Shown: piece by piece, positions 50,932 through 60,154 of the stretch
Layout of the letters: each line of letters starts with the position of its first letter
Position numbering within the stretch: the stretch's first letter is position 1
Assembly (NCBI RefSeq): GCF_001306115.1
Contig: NZ_LGCL01000024.1
Coordinates: 1-64,000, forward strand
Source of the DNA: Ornatilinea apprima
GTDB taxonomy: Bacteria > Chloroflexota > Anaerolineae > Anaerolineales > Anaerolineaceae
Length of the DNA stretch: 64,000 nucleotides
Direction: 5' to 3'
The notes under the pieces: generated by a model
What the model was told of the DNA's origin: nothing
The model's database searches: none
What the model saw: only the letters and a program-made list of their open reading frames with translations
Program-made: the position numbers and the translations under genes

Positions 50932-52521
50932 TCAGGGTGCGGCGTCGAAGACCTTTTCGATGTACATCTGCGCCTGCTGGCACTGCGGCGAAAGCTGCGC
51001 GGCGGCCGCGTCCCAGGTGATGGGCTGCTTGTTCTCAATGGCGCGGGTGATCGCCTCGGCGGTGCAGCCCGCCCCGGCGTGGTAGTTGGCGATGGACAGC
51101 TTCCACATATCAGTGTAGGTGGTGGTGTACATCGGCTCCTGGCGCGAGAGATTGGCGACCATCTGGCCGGTCTGGCTGGCGCTGGCCAGCAGCATGGCCG
51201 CCAGCACGTCCAGCTCTTCGGGGCCGCCCAGCTTATCCAGCACGGCCTTGCGCAGCATACGCTGGTTCTCTTCGGGCAGGCTGGCGTAGCCGCCCGCGCA
51301 GGCCTGCTCCTGGTACATCGTCTGGCATACCTGCAGGTAGTAGTCCACATTCCAGATCAACAGCATATCCACGCCGTCCGAGGTAACATGCCCCAAGCCG
51401 CGCTCGTATGGCCCGCTCGCGGCGCTCCAGAACTGCGACTCCTGGGCGATCATGCCTTTCAGGGCGCGGGCGGGCACGTTATATTTCAGCGCGGCCTGGT
51501 AAATCTGCGCGTCGTACTGGTTCTGCCAGGCGCGTGTCTGCCCGGCGGCCGCTTCCACACCGCAGGGTGAGGCCGAGCCGCCCAGGTACAGACCGCCGTC
51601 GGGGCAGGCGCTGGCGTCCGCTTTGCCCGACTGGATCAAATACCCCGCCAGGTACAGGTATTCCTGATCGGTGGCCAGCTCTTGCGCGCTTTGCGGCTGC
51701 TGCAGAACGCGCGGCAGGCTGCCGTCCACCGGGGCAAAGAGATTCCACAACAGCGACCCACTGGCAGTTTGGTCGCGCCACGGCTCGCTCAACAGATCCA
51801 GGTGAAACTGGCCGCCATCGGGCGAGGCCACATTGCGGTAGCGCAGGCGCGCGATCTCGCTGCGGTCACCGTAGCTCGATTCAGCCCACACCTCCAGCCA
51901 GCTGCCCTGCTCGCCGGTGAGCGGCAGGTTGAACTGGCCGCTGCTGTCGTAAAAGGCTTTCTCCACGCCCTCCACGCGGGCGTGCACGCTCTTAATCTGA
52001 TAGCCGTCCAGCGGCTCGGCGGCGCTGAGGCGCACCAGCGGGCGGGTGGGGCACCACTCACCGGGGGTGCAGTTGAGCGGCTCCAGGCGCAGCTGCATGG
52101 GCGGCAGGGCAATCTCTTCGGTGTAGGTCAGCGGGGTTTTGCCCACAAAGCGCAGCAGCAGGCCGCGGCAGGCGCTGCCAGAAGCGGCGCTGCAGGCCGG
52201 GGTGAGAAGCCACTGCTCCAAAATCTCGTTGCCGCAGGAATACTGCACGTCGCCCTGGCTGGGCCACTGATCGTGCTTGAGGTACAGGTCGCAGACGGTG
52301 CTGCCGTCTGACCACAACAGCAGCTGCCAGTGACTGCCCATCACCGAGACCTCGCGCTCCAGCAGGCGGCCTTCATCGCCCTGGTCAGCGGGGTTCACCG
52401 GCTCCAGCAGCAGCACCGGCAGCAGGGCGAACGCCAAAAACGACTGCGCCAGGCGGGAGAAAAGCAAACGCAATCCGACCCGGTTGGCAAAGATCGGAAA
52501 GGTCGGCTTCTTCCACCTCAT
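50932..52521 (-). CDS. Membrane-anchored protein with lytic-transglycosylase-like domain
   Basis: A 529-residue protein. A hydrophobic helix at ~23-40 (RLAQSFLAFALLPVLLLEPV) is an uncleaved anchor or signal. Residues ~60-280 are beta-rich with paired Cys. Residues ~335-490 resemble an SLT-type lysozyme fold: ALKGMIAQESQFW carries the probable catalytic Glu361, GLGHVTSDGVDMLL follows, and NYHAGAGC is the usual YNAG-like motif. It probably cuts peptidoglycan. The eCIS 365-residue gene ends 24 bp upstream, so it is likely cotranscribed with the injection system and may aid particle release. Confidence 0.68.
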   Translation of the reverse strand: MRWKKPTFPIFANRVGLRLLFSRLAQSFLAFALLPVLLLEPVNPADQGDEGRLLEREVSVMGSHWQLLLWSDGSTVCDLYLKHDQWPSQGDVQYSCGNEILEQWLLTPACSAASGSACRGLLLRFVGKTPLTYTEEIALPPMQLRLEPLNCTPGEWCPTRPLVRLSAAEPLDGYQIKSVHARVEGVEKAFYDSSGQFNLPLTGEQGSWLEVWAESSYGDRSEIARLRYRNVASPDGGQFHLDLLSEPWRDQTASGSLLWNLFAPVDGSLPRVLQQPQSAQELATDQEYLYLAGYLIQSGKADASACPDGGLYLGGSASPCGVEAAAGQTRAWQNQYDAQIYQAALKYNVPARALKGMIAQESQFWSAASGPYERGLGHVTSDGVDMLLIWNVDYYLQVCQTMYQEQACAGGYASLPEENQRMLRKAVLDKLGGPEELDVLAAMLLASASQTGQMVANLSRQEPMYTTTYTDMWKLSIANYHAGAGCTAEAITRAIENKQPITWDAAAAQLSPQCQQAQMYIEKVFDAAP

Positions 52522-52545
52522 CGGCTGGGTCCCGGGCGCGGCGAG

Positions 52546-53643
52546 CTAAACTCCGGCCGCTTTCAGGCTGTAACGCAGCAGGTTGATGCCCCACTCATGC
52601 GCCGAGCGAATGTCGGCGCGCGCGGCCGGTCCCTGGGCAGAGCGCCCTGCCCAGGCCAGGCTGTACGCGGCGGTAGAGTAGATCACCTGACCGGCCAGCA
52701 GCACTTCGCTGCCTCCAACCCCGTCGGGCGGGGCGGCAAACAGGTAAGGCTCTTCCAGCAGCGGGCTGCCGGCAGGCAGGGCGGCCGGGGCGCGCTGCAG
52801 CAAACCGAGCAGTTCCTGGCAGGCGGGTTGGGCGGCGGCGTCCAGCGCCTCCAGCAGCAGAGACTTTCCCTGCTGCAAATGTGCGGCCAGCGCCTTCACC
52901 AGTCCGGCCTCCGGCGCGAAGCCCTCACCCGCCCCCAGGTAAACCAGGGGATACGCGCCCAAGTCAGGCGGCGTGAAGGCCGCCGCGTCGATCACCAGGC
53001 GGTACGCGCCAGCCTGCTGGCAGGCGCGCGCCAGATGCTCCCATCCGCTCAGCGCGGCTGGGCCGGTGCTGCCGGCTGCCATCACCAGCACGCGCGCCAG
53101 GGGTGGCACAGCCGGGCCTGCCTGGCTGCGGAAGCGCAGGTCGAGCATGTCCGCGGCGGGGCGCAGGGGGTTGGCGGCGTTGTGAATGGCCGCGCCGCTT
53201 TTCGAGAGGGTTACGCGCGCCAGTTCCACCGCCGGGCGTTTGGGCATGGTTGGGCGCGCGGCAATCACAAACTCCGATTGCAGGTAGCGTGTGTCGCTGC
53301 CCACCCCGCCCACCTCGCGCTCGCCCTTGCCCAGCACCAGGTAGAGCGTGCCTTCACTGCTCTCGCCAAAGTCGTAGGTAACCGCCTCTGGCACCACGAT
53401 GATATTGCCGGCTGGGTCCACGGCCGCGCCGGGTGAGATGAACACATACTGGTCGGCCGGGTCGTTGGCGGTGACTTCCAGCCCGGTGAGGATGCCGCTG
53501 CCGTGCGACACCAGGTTATGGGCGTTGAGCGCCTGGCGGTGTTCGTCGTGCGCCTGCGCCCACACCTCGGCGGTTACCGACATGCCGTCAAAAGGTTTGA
53601 CCTGCATCCGGGGATAAAGGTTAATTGCGCCTGTCTCTTTCAT
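52546..53643 (-). CDS. eCIS-associated fibre-like protein with DUF4159-like C-terminus
   Basis: A 365-residue protein. Residues ~1-180 look like a baseplate or fibre-linked module: AINLYPRMQVKPFDGMSVTA and VFISPGAAVDPAGNIIVVPE with the short beta repeats of tail-fibre N-termini. Residues ~215-360 are alpha/beta and resemble DUF4159/GATase-like domains (LGAYPLVYLGAGEGFAPEAG; KALAAHLQQGKSLLLEALDA; WGINLLRYSLK). Both assignments are tentative. GAGGAGAGG precedes the ATG at 53643; the open frame beyond it overlaps the tail-protein gene. Confidence 0.6.
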   Translation of the reverse strand: MKETGAINLYPRMQVKPFDGMSVTAEVWAQAHDEHRQALNAHNLVSHGSGILTGLEVTANDPADQYVFISPGAAVDPAGNIIVVPEAVTYDFGESSEGTLYLVLGKGEREVGGVGSDTRYLQSEFVIAARPTMPKRPAVELARVTLSKSGAAIHNAANPLRPAADMLDLRFRSQAGPAVPPLARVLVMAAGSTGPAALSGWEHLARACQQAGAYRLVIDAAAFTPPDLGAYPLVYLGAGEGFAPEAGLVKALAAHLQQGKSLLLEALDAAAQPACQELLGLLQRAPAALPAGSPLLEEPYLFAAPPDGVGGSEVLLAGQVIYSTAAYSLAWAGRSAQGPAARADIRSAHEWGINLLRYSLKAAGV

Positions 53644-53659
53644 CGTCGTTCCTCTCCTC

Positions 53660-54619
53660 TCATGCTGGCTGCGCGTCGAAGGCGCAGGAAACTTCAAAAA
53701 CAGTCTGGGCCGGAACCATGGCGCGCACAATCTCGCGCATCTTTTGCTGGTACATGGCCGCGGAATAGCCGCAGCGCTCCAGCTCACCGCCCGGCACGCG
53801 GATGCGAATCTGCACCGAATTGGGCTGGTTGTTGGACCCCAGGGCCACATCGTGCCCCAGCGTGCCCGCGGGGCCGAGCACAAAATTGCGCGCGCGGCGC
53901 TCGGTGATCTCCACCTGCCCGGCGGTATAAATTTCCAGATAGGTTTTCAACGCGCGCACCGTTCCGCGGCACTGGAAGAACAGAATCGCCTGCTTGAGCA
54001 GGGCGCGCACGCGATCCACCGGCAAAGCGGGGTCCACCGGCAGCCCCACCCACGAAGCCAGCCAGGGAATGAACTCAGGCGGGGTCAGGTCGGCGTCGAA
54101 ATAGGCATCCATCTGGTCAATCTGGCTGCTGATGGGCTTCCAAAAGCTCTCGAACAACATCAAGAAGCGCGAGGTGAAGCCATCGCTCTCGTACAGCTCA
54201 GGCAGATACTGCAAATATTTGCCCTTGCCGTAGACCGCCAGGCGCACCGTCTCGGCGGCGTCAACGCTGCCGTCTTCCCTCACCAGGCTCGCCTCGGTGA
54301 GCAGGTGCTGATCGGCGTAAAAGGTGTTCAGGCGCGCGCGGGCGACGACGGTGCAGGTCTGCCCGGGGGTAAAGTGTTCGCCCAGCGGAATCAGCACGAT
54401 CAGGTCCTGATCCACTTCCGCCACGCTGGGCAGCGTGCCAGGCACACCCTCCGGCAGCTCCAGCGACTCGATCTGCATCACTTTGGGCATGGCCAGTTGC
54501 AGGGTAGCCCCCGCCGGCTGGTCTGGCACGCTGAACCGCAGATGAAACGTAGCCAGCTCACCGGGGTAGCGGTTGAGGGAATCTGCCGCTAACGCCAGGG
54601 TTTCTCGCGGCGCGTTCAT
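53660..54619 (-). CDS. Phage tail protein I / gpI-like baseplate protein
   Basis: A 319-residue baseplate wedge component. The conserved core (residues ~135-250) has YLQYLPELYESDGFTSRFLM, FESFWKPISSQIDQMDAYFD, FIPWLASWVGLPVD and CRGTVRALKTYLEIYTAGQV, matching the phage-tail domain TIGR02242 and its homologues in Afp/PVC-like loci. The N-terminal ~110 residues are a beta domain of unknown type. It overlaps the baseplate J gene by 4 bp (ATGA). Confidence 0.85.
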   Translation of the reverse strand: MNAPRETLALAADSLNRYPGELATFHLRFSVPDQPAGATLQLAMPKVMQIESLELPEGVPGTLPSVAEVDQDLIVLIPLGEHFTPGQTCTVVARARLNTFYADQHLLTEASLVREDGSVDAAETVRLAVYGKGKYLQYLPELYESDGFTSRFLMLFESFWKPISSQIDQMDAYFDADLTPPEFIPWLASWVGLPVDPALPVDRVRALLKQAILFFQCRGTVRALKTYLEIYTAGQVEITERRARNFVLGPAGTLGHDVALGSNNQPNSVQIRIRVPGGELERCGYSAAMYQQKMREIVRAMVPAQTVFEVSCAFDAQPA

Positions 54620-56709
54620 TGAGAGGGTCCTTTCCCATAAGCGTCTTCCATGCTCACTACCTCAATCTCGTGCTCCAGCGAGCAGATCAGGCCGTCCGCG
54701 GGGACGCGCAGTACCTTGTCCACCGGTGAGAGGGGCAGCGGCGGCGCGTCTTCAAAGAGGGCTTTTTCCTCCACCGGCGCCACCGGGCGGGAGGAAATTT
54801 CCACGTCGAGCACAAACTTCACCGAAGGCACCTGCTGGATAAGCGAGATCACCTCGGCGGCAAACAGGTCGCGGCCAAACGGCCAGCCGGCGAACGCTTC
54901 GCTGCCCGGCAAGAGCGGCGGTTTGTCATCCACCGGCAGCGGGGTGAGGAAGCGTTTCAGCTCATCGCTGACGCGCTGAACCACGTCCGCCGGGCGCAGA
55001 AAGTCTTGCGGCACAATTTTGGCCTTCACCCGCACGCCGGTGTAGCGCGGCTCACGGATGTTGAGCGAAGTGGTGATCAGGCGGTACTGGTCCAAATGGG
55101 CGCGGATTTCGGCGCGAAGCTCGTCGCTGAGCGCCAGGGCAGCCAGCCCGCCAGCATTAAGCGCCTCGGCCACCGCCGGCACCACCAGCACCGAAACCGT
55201 CCCGGCGCTCTCTTGCGCCTGGTCGGGGGTCAGGCAGTGGGCGCGCGCCACCGAGCGGCTGCTGCTGAGGGTAAACTGTTCGTAGTCCTGGGCGGTAACC
55301 GCGCGGCGCTGCGCCTGCAGCTCGCGCTGGGCGCGCAGCTTCAGCTCGTCCAGGGTTTCCTGGTCGCGGCCGCCCGAAGCGCGGATGAGGTTGGAGACGC
55401 GCGAGATATACGCCAGCGAGGTGCCCAGGGTGGTCAGGCTGCCGGCGGGCAGGTTACCGCTCACCCCGCCGCCGTGGCGGTAGCGGGTGAAGCGCAGGCG
55501 GCGGCCGTTCTCAGGCACGCGCCCGTATTGCACCACCGTGCCGTCGGGCTGGCGCACCGAGGGGCCAAAGCGCACGCTGCCGCTGGCCATATCCAGCACA
55601 AAGTGACGGTCAAACTGGCTGGAGCGGGCAAAGTCATCCACCTGCGCCCAGGGCACAAACACCACCTCGCCGTGGCGCTGCTCTTCCACTTCCAGGGTCT
55701 CGCCGCTCTGCAGCGCTAACACCGGCGCGTGCTGAAGGGTAAAAGCCTGGCCCGGCTCGCCGCTGCTCACACCCAGCAGCTCACCATCCACGTTCACGGC
55801 GTGCATGGCCGGCACGGCCGCCCCCAGGCTGTAGCAGTCGATCTGCTTCACACGCGGCGACTCGGTGTACATGCCCTGCAAGGAGTTACGCTGCTCAATC
55901 CGGCAGCGCAGCCAGAAGGCCTCCAGCCCATACAGCGGGCTGGCTTCCGCGTGCAGCGGCAGGTACACCACCAGCTGGCCGCGCTCGTTGTTCAGGCCGC
56001 CGGTGGTATCTTTTTCACCTTCAAAGGTGCTCAGGCGCAGTTCCTGCCAGGAACCGTCGCGGGTGAGACATTCCCACACCCAGGGCGGGTCGTCGCGGCG
56101 AATGCCCACCGCCTCGGTCGGGTCGCACTCAAACTCCAGCTTGAGGATATGCCCGGACAGGTTGTTTTTAGGGCTGAAGCCCAGGTAAAAGGTATCGCCG
56201 GGGCGCGGGGACTTTTCGTCAAAGGGCAGAAACGGCTCCAGCCCCAGGCGCGGCTGGTAATTCTTGTTGAATTCCTGCTCTTTGCGCACATGCTCCAGCA
56301 AGGGCGGGAAGATCTCCAGCGCGCGGGTGGTGGTAAAGAGCACTTCTTCGCTGGACAGCTCCGAACGCACTTCAAACCCCGCCGGAATGGTCACGGTTTG
56401 CGTGTCGCCGGGGTTGAGCGGCAGGTTGGCCGAAAGCCAGAAGGTCAGCTCGGTGCGCGCGCTGCTGGCAGGCACACGCTGCAGGCCGAGCATCTCCAGG
56501 AATTTGATGTAGTTCTTCTCTGGCACACGGTTAAGGCGGTACACCATCAGCTCGGTCATCCAGGCAAACAGCTCAATCAGGGTGATGCCGGGGTCGCTGA
56601 GGTTATACTCGGTCCACTCCGGGCAATAGCTGACGATGCGCTTGCGGGCTTCGTCCACCAGGTCGCGTTGAAAACGGAGGTCATCCAGGTTGGGTGCGGG
56701 TAAGGTCAT
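54616..56709 (-). CDS. Baseplate J-like protein (Afp11-type)
   Basis: A 697-residue protein of the putative baseplate assembly family (TIGR02243). The N-terminus has RKRIVSYCPEWTEYNLSDPG and ITLIELFAWMTELMVYRLNR, then KNYIKFLEMLGLQR. A later VSNLIRASGGRDQETLDELK and LRAQRELQAQRRAVTAQDYE are baseplate J hallmarks. It forms the wedges that join spike, tube and sheath in contractile tails. Its neighbours gp25, PAAR and VgrG occupy the usual positions. Confidence 0.92.
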   Translation of the reverse strand: MTLPAPNLDDLRFQRDLVDEARKRIVSYCPEWTEYNLSDPGITLIELFAWMTELMVYRLNRVPEKNYIKFLEMLGLQRVPASSARTELTFWLSANLPLNPGDTQTVTIPAGFEVRSELSSEEVLFTTTRALEIFPPLLEHVRKEQEFNKNYQPRLGLEPFLPFDEKSPRPGDTFYLGFSPKNNLSGHILKLEFECDPTEAVGIRRDDPPWVWECLTRDGSWQELRLSTFEGEKDTTGGLNNERGQLVVYLPLHAEASPLYGLEAFWLRCRIEQRNSLQGMYTESPRVKQIDCYSLGAAVPAMHAVNVDGELLGVSSGEPGQAFTLQHAPVLALQSGETLEVEEQRHGEVVFVPWAQVDDFARSSQFDRHFVLDMASGSVRFGPSVRQPDGTVVQYGRVPENGRRLRFTRYRHGGGVSGNLPAGSLTTLGTSLAYISRVSNLIRASGGRDQETLDELKLRAQRELQAQRRAVTAQDYEQFTLSSSRSVARAHCLTPDQAQESAGTVSVLVVPAVAEALNAGGLAALALSDELRAEIRAHLDQYRLITTSLNIREPRYTGVRVKAKIVPQDFLRPADVVQRVSDELKRFLTPLPVDDKPPLLPGSEAFAGWPFGRDLFAAEVISLIQQVPSVKFVLDVEISSRPVAPVEEKALFEDAPPLPLSPVDKVLRVPADGLICSLEHEIEVVSMEDAYGKGPSQ

Positions 56710-56723
56710 GGCAGGCTCCTGCG

Positions 56724-57137
56724 TTAATCAAGTTCCGGTTCATCGGCAATGTAGAAAGGAAAGACGATACTGCGGGCGTCGTGGGTGGCTTTGATCTCGT
56801 AGTGAATCTCCGCCAGCAGGGCCCCCTCCTGGCCGCTGTCATGGATCACATTGACCTGCAGAATGTCAATGCGCGGCTCCCACATGCGCAAGGCCTGGTA
56901 CACATATTCCTGCAGCAGGCTGGCGGTGGCGGCAGAGCGCGGCTCAAACAACAGCTCGTGCGCCCGGCAGCCGAAGGTGGGGCGCATCACCCGCTCGCCG
57001 GGGCGCGTGCTTAAAATAATGCGGATCGACTGTTCAATATCTTCCGCGCCGGTTACCAGCACAAGCTGCCCGCGCGCGTCCGTTTTTAACGGGAAGTTCA
57101 ATCCGTTGCCTAAAAATGTTTTGGCGTTCAGTGGCAT
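56724..57137 (-). CDS. GPW/gp25 family baseplate protein
   Basis: A 137-residue gp25-like protein, homologous to T4 gp25, TssE and Afp9, which nucleates sheath assembly on the baseplate. Family features are EDIEQSIRIILSTRPGERVM followed by RPTFGCRAHELLFEP, including the conserved R-P-x-F-G. It sits 14 bp from the baseplate J gene. Confidence 0.92.
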   Translation of the reverse strand: MPLNAKTFLGNGLNFPLKTDARGQLVLVTGAEDIEQSIRIILSTRPGERVMRPTFGCRAHELLFEPRSAATASLLQEYVYQALRMWEPRIDILQVNVIHDSGQEGALLAEIHYEIKATHDARSIVFPFYIADEPELD

Positions 57138-57181
57138 ACCCTCTCCGCGTTTCGTCTCCGATTCTGATTACCGGTCAATGC

Positions 57182-57472
57182 TTACGGGCCAATGATGACG
57201 GTCATGCAGCCCATCACAATACTGTCAGGCGGACCCACACAGGTGGCCATATCACCGAGCCGCGCAGCCGGCAGACCGCCGATCAGCACTGTAGGGCTGC
57301 CGGGGGGCATAATCGGCCCGCCAACGTGCGGCACCACCCCGTTGACCATCGGGCAGGTGTGCAAATCGCCCACCCGCGCGGCCGGCTGGCCGCCGATCAA
57401 CACCGTGGGGAATCCCACCGTGATGACCCCGCCGTGGGCTGTTGTATCGCCCATTCTTGCTGCTGGTGGCAT
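57182..57472 (-). CDS. PAAR-repeat spike tip protein
   Basis: A 96-residue PAAR-domain protein (Afp10-like) that would cap the VgrG-like spike. PAAR motifs are seen as PPAARMGDTTAHGG, QPAARVGDLHTCPM and LPAARLGDMATCVG, with His/Cys residues placed to bind the tip metal ion. It lies 12 bp from the spike gene. There is no C-terminal toxin extension. Confidence 0.93.
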   Translation of the reverse strand: MPPAARMGDTTAHGGVITVGFPTVLIGGQPAARVGDLHTCPMVNGVVPHVGGPIMPPGSPTVLIGGLPAARLGDMATCVGPPDSIVMGCMTVIIGP

Positions 57473-57484
57473 CGTTCCGTCTCC

Positions 57485-59419
57485 TTAATTGATCTTAACC
57501 AGCGCGCCCTGAATCTCCACCATGGCCGAACCCTTGACAGAGGTTTGCGCGCCCTGAATGGCCGTCTGGGCCTGGCCTTGAATATCGACCTTGGTGCCTT
57601 TCAGGCTGGCGCCCGAGGCCTGCAGGCTCACTTCGGATTGGCCGGATTTAAGCGACGCGGTAGTTTTGCTTTCCATCGCCAGGCTGGTCTGAGCTTTCAG
57701 GTCTACTTTGGCCTTAGAATCGACGCTGAAATCTTGCTTGCTCTTCACAATCACCTTTCCGCCGGCCTCAAAGGTCAGGTCACCTTCAGCTTTAATCGTC
57801 ATCGACTTGGTTTTCGAGTCGATCACAATGCTGTTCTTCTGGGTTTTATCCTCGATGATAATCTTTTCTTCCCCCTGGGTATCGTCCAGAATAATCACAT
57901 GCCCGCTGCGCGAGCGCACAATGCGCTGGTTGGTCGTCTTGCGGCCAGCATCGACCACCTGGCCTTTGCCGGCGGGCGGTTTGTCTTTGGCGTTCCACAG
58001 CGCGCCCACCACATAGGGGTAGTTCATATCGCCCTGCTCAAAAGCCACCAGCACCTCGTCGTTCACCTCGGGGGTGAAGAACAGGCCGCGGTCTTTACCC
58101 GCGCCAGGGGCGGCCAGGCGCGCCCAGTTGCTGCTCAATTCGGCACCGCCGTCTTTGGGCATCCACGGGTACTTGACTTTCACCCGCCCCAATTTTTCCG
58201 GGTCGGCAATATCGGTCACCACGCCGATCACCACGCCGTTGATTCTGCCCGCGGGCTGGTCGTGACCGAGCAGCAAATGGCGGATGGTGTACGGATTGCG
58301 CCCCGACACTTCGAAGCGCACCGTATAGCGCCCGCGCCGGAAGATGTGCCGCGCTTCGGTAATATAATACTTGCCGCCAAAGCGCACGCCCACGTCTTCC
58401 ACCTCGACCAGTGTACCGGCCAGCAGTCGCGGATCGCCAATGCCCAGCTCTCCGCTGGCGCGCACAAACTGGCTTTCATGCTCGGCAAAGCGCGCAGCGG
58501 CCAGGGCTTTGGCCTGTCCGCTGTCTCGAATCACCGGCGACATGACGGTGTCATTGGCCCGCGTGATCATATAACCGGTTGCCAGGGCTGTAGCGCCGTA
58601 CAGCGGGTCGGCGATCTGCGCGGCGGTATTGCTGCTGTGTGATTTGGATTCGGATGTGACGGCGCGTTTCGACTTGGGGTCCCAGCCATAGGCCGCCGCC
58701 GAGTTGACCTGCGTCATGCTGACGATGCGCGGCTCAAAGCGTGTAAGGTTGGTGCCCCAATGCAGGCTAGCAGGCTCGTCGGTGGGAATGGGCAGGCTGC
58801 GGGTGGCCCCGGCTTTTTCAAAGTGCAGCACGCGGTCTTCCACATACACCTGGTAACCCAGCAGCTGCGCGCGCGACCAGAGAAAGTCCCAATCGCTCTG
58901 GTCGTACTGCATCACATAATGGTATTGGAGCCCCGAAAGGCCGCTCATATCCACTTTTGGGGCCAGCCCGGCTTCACCGGCGATTTTTGCGACGATCTGC
59001 ATATCGTTCAGCGTGGCAAACTGGGGGTTGGCATCACCAAAGGTGCGCGTTTTCTTGCCAATCGTCAGGCGGTGACCACGGTCAAAGCCGCGCAGGCGCA
59101 GCATCACCCCGCCGTCTTCATCAAAAACCGGCTCAATGGCAGTGATCTCTCCATTAATCAAGGTGTTTTTCACCGGCAGCATTTCGCCCGGCACATCGCT
59201 GGTGGTTACCGAAATCTCAACCGGCGCGCCCACTTTGAAAAGCAGCTGGTTGTCGGTGTATTTCAGCGCCCCGGTGAGCGGATCGAGCACCTCATCTTTC
59301 AGCAGGATGGTAAACATGGTGGGAAGGAAGACATTCGAGTCAACGACAAATTCTTCCAGGTCACCGGTGAAGGTGCTGATATCAATCGAGTTGATCTTGA
59401 CCGAAAACGACTCTGCCAT
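57485..59419 (-). CDS. VgrG/gp5-gp27-like spike protein (Afp8-type)
   Basis: A 644-residue spike trimer subunit. Residues ~1-340 form the gp27-like domain (DQNQ-type start FSVKINSIDISTFTGDLEEF; DIQ-like YHYVMQYDQSDWDFLWSRAQ). Residues ~370-460 form the gp5 OB-fold (GVVTDIADPEKLGRVKVKYP, FTPEVNDEVLVAFEQGD). The last ~140 residues are Ser/Lys/Thr-rich repeats of a beta-helical needle (KTKSMTIKAEGDLTFEAGGK). No effector domain is fused. Confidence 0.92.
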   Translation of the reverse strand: MAESFSVKINSIDISTFTGDLEEFVVDSNVFLPTMFTILLKDEVLDPLTGALKYTDNQLLFKVGAPVEISVTTSDVPGEMLPVKNTLINGEITAIEPVFDEDGGVMLRLRGFDRGHRLTIGKKTRTFGDANPQFATLNDMQIVAKIAGEAGLAPKVDMSGLSGLQYHYVMQYDQSDWDFLWSRAQLLGYQVYVEDRVLHFEKAGATRSLPIPTDEPASLHWGTNLTRFEPRIVSMTQVNSAAAYGWDPKSKRAVTSESKSHSSNTAAQIADPLYGATALATGYMITRANDTVMSPVIRDSGQAKALAAARFAEHESQFVRASGELGIGDPRLLAGTLVEVEDVGVRFGGKYYITEARHIFRRGRYTVRFEVSGRNPYTIRHLLLGHDQPAGRINGVVIGVVTDIADPEKLGRVKVKYPWMPKDGGAELSSNWARLAAPGAGKDRGLFFTPEVNDEVLVAFEQGDMNYPYVVGALWNAKDKPPAGKGQVVDAGRKTTNQRIVRSRSGHVIILDDTQGEEKIIIEDKTQKNSIVIDSKTKSMTIKAEGDLTFEAGGKVIVKSKQDFSVDSKAKVDLKAQTSLAMESKTTASLKSGQSEVSLQASGASLKGTKVDIQGQAQTAIQGAQTSVKGSAMVEIQGALVKIN

Positions 59420-59430
59420 AAAGGGTTTCC

Positions 59431-60135
59431 TTAATCCAGGTTCTGGGGAATCACCAGCAGCTGCCCGTCCGCCAGGTTGAAGGGATCGTCCATGCCGTTG
59501 GCCTCGGCCAGCATGCGCCAGTAGCGCGCGTCGCCGTATTCCTCAAAGGCAATCTGGTCGAGGCGCTGGCGGGCATGCACAAAGCGCGTCTTGCGCGGAT
59601 CGCTGCGGCTGGTGGGATTTTGCGCCGGCAGCACGTCGTCGCCGAACAGCTCGTGCTGTTTGAAGGCCACGTCGGCCTTGGCGCGGATGGGCGTGCCGTC
59701 TTGCGCGAAGAGGGTGAAGGTTACCTGCACCGATTCGACCACGGCGGTAAAGAGCGTGATCTTGCCCCACACCAGGGTCACGCTGGGCGGGCTGGCAAAA
59801 GGGATCAGGTACATGGCTGGCAGCGCGCCCGCGCCGCGCAGGGTCAGGCGCAGGAGCTGGTTGGTGTACTCGCGCACATCCTGCGGGGGCTTGGGGTCCT
59901 GGCCGGGCTTGGGCGGGTCGGTGGTGTATGAGTCAAAGAATAGAGACAGATTGTAGGTAGCCGGTTTGCCGCCGCCAAATTTAAGGCGGTGGGCGTTGAA
60001 ACTGGGAATGGTAGTCTCTTCCCAGCTCACCTCTTTTTTAATGGTCAGTTCGGCCGGATTGAACTGGCATTCAATTTCGCCCTTGAGCGGGGGAATGAGA
60101 CTGGACCATTGGAGTTTTGCTTTTTCTAATGCCAT
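59431..60135 (-). CDS. eCIS tube-baseplate adaptor with LysM-like domain (Afp7-type)
   Basis: A 234-residue protein. Residues ~1-165 are a CIS tube-type domain (GEIECQFNPAELTIKKEVSW; YNLSLFFDSYTTD; GKITLFTAVVESVQVTFTLF). Residues ~190-234 are LysM-like, with DQIAFEEYGDARYWRMLAEA and NGMDDPFNLADGQLLVIPQ. It links the inner tube to the spike, as Afp7 and T4 gp53 do. The frame is open to 60189; the ATG at 60135 starts the domain and avoids overlap with the Pro/Ala-rich gene. Confidence 0.9.
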   Translation of the reverse strand: MALEKAKLQWSSLIPPLKGEIECQFNPAELTIKKEVSWEETTIPSFNAHRLKFGGGKPATYNLSLFFDSYTTDPPKPGQDPKPPQDVREYTNQLLRLTLRGAGALPAMYLIPFASPPSVTLVWGKITLFTAVVESVQVTFTLFAQDGTPIRAKADVAFKQHELFGDDVLPAQNPTSRSDPRKTRFVHARQRLDQIAFEEYGDARYWRMLAEANGMDDPFNLADGQLLVIPQNLD

Positions 60136-60154
60136 AAGGCTGCCTGTACCTTTC

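Noticed and set aside
57116-58642. 508-codon open frame antisense to the VgrG/PAAR genes
   Set aside because: Shadow with no domain content.
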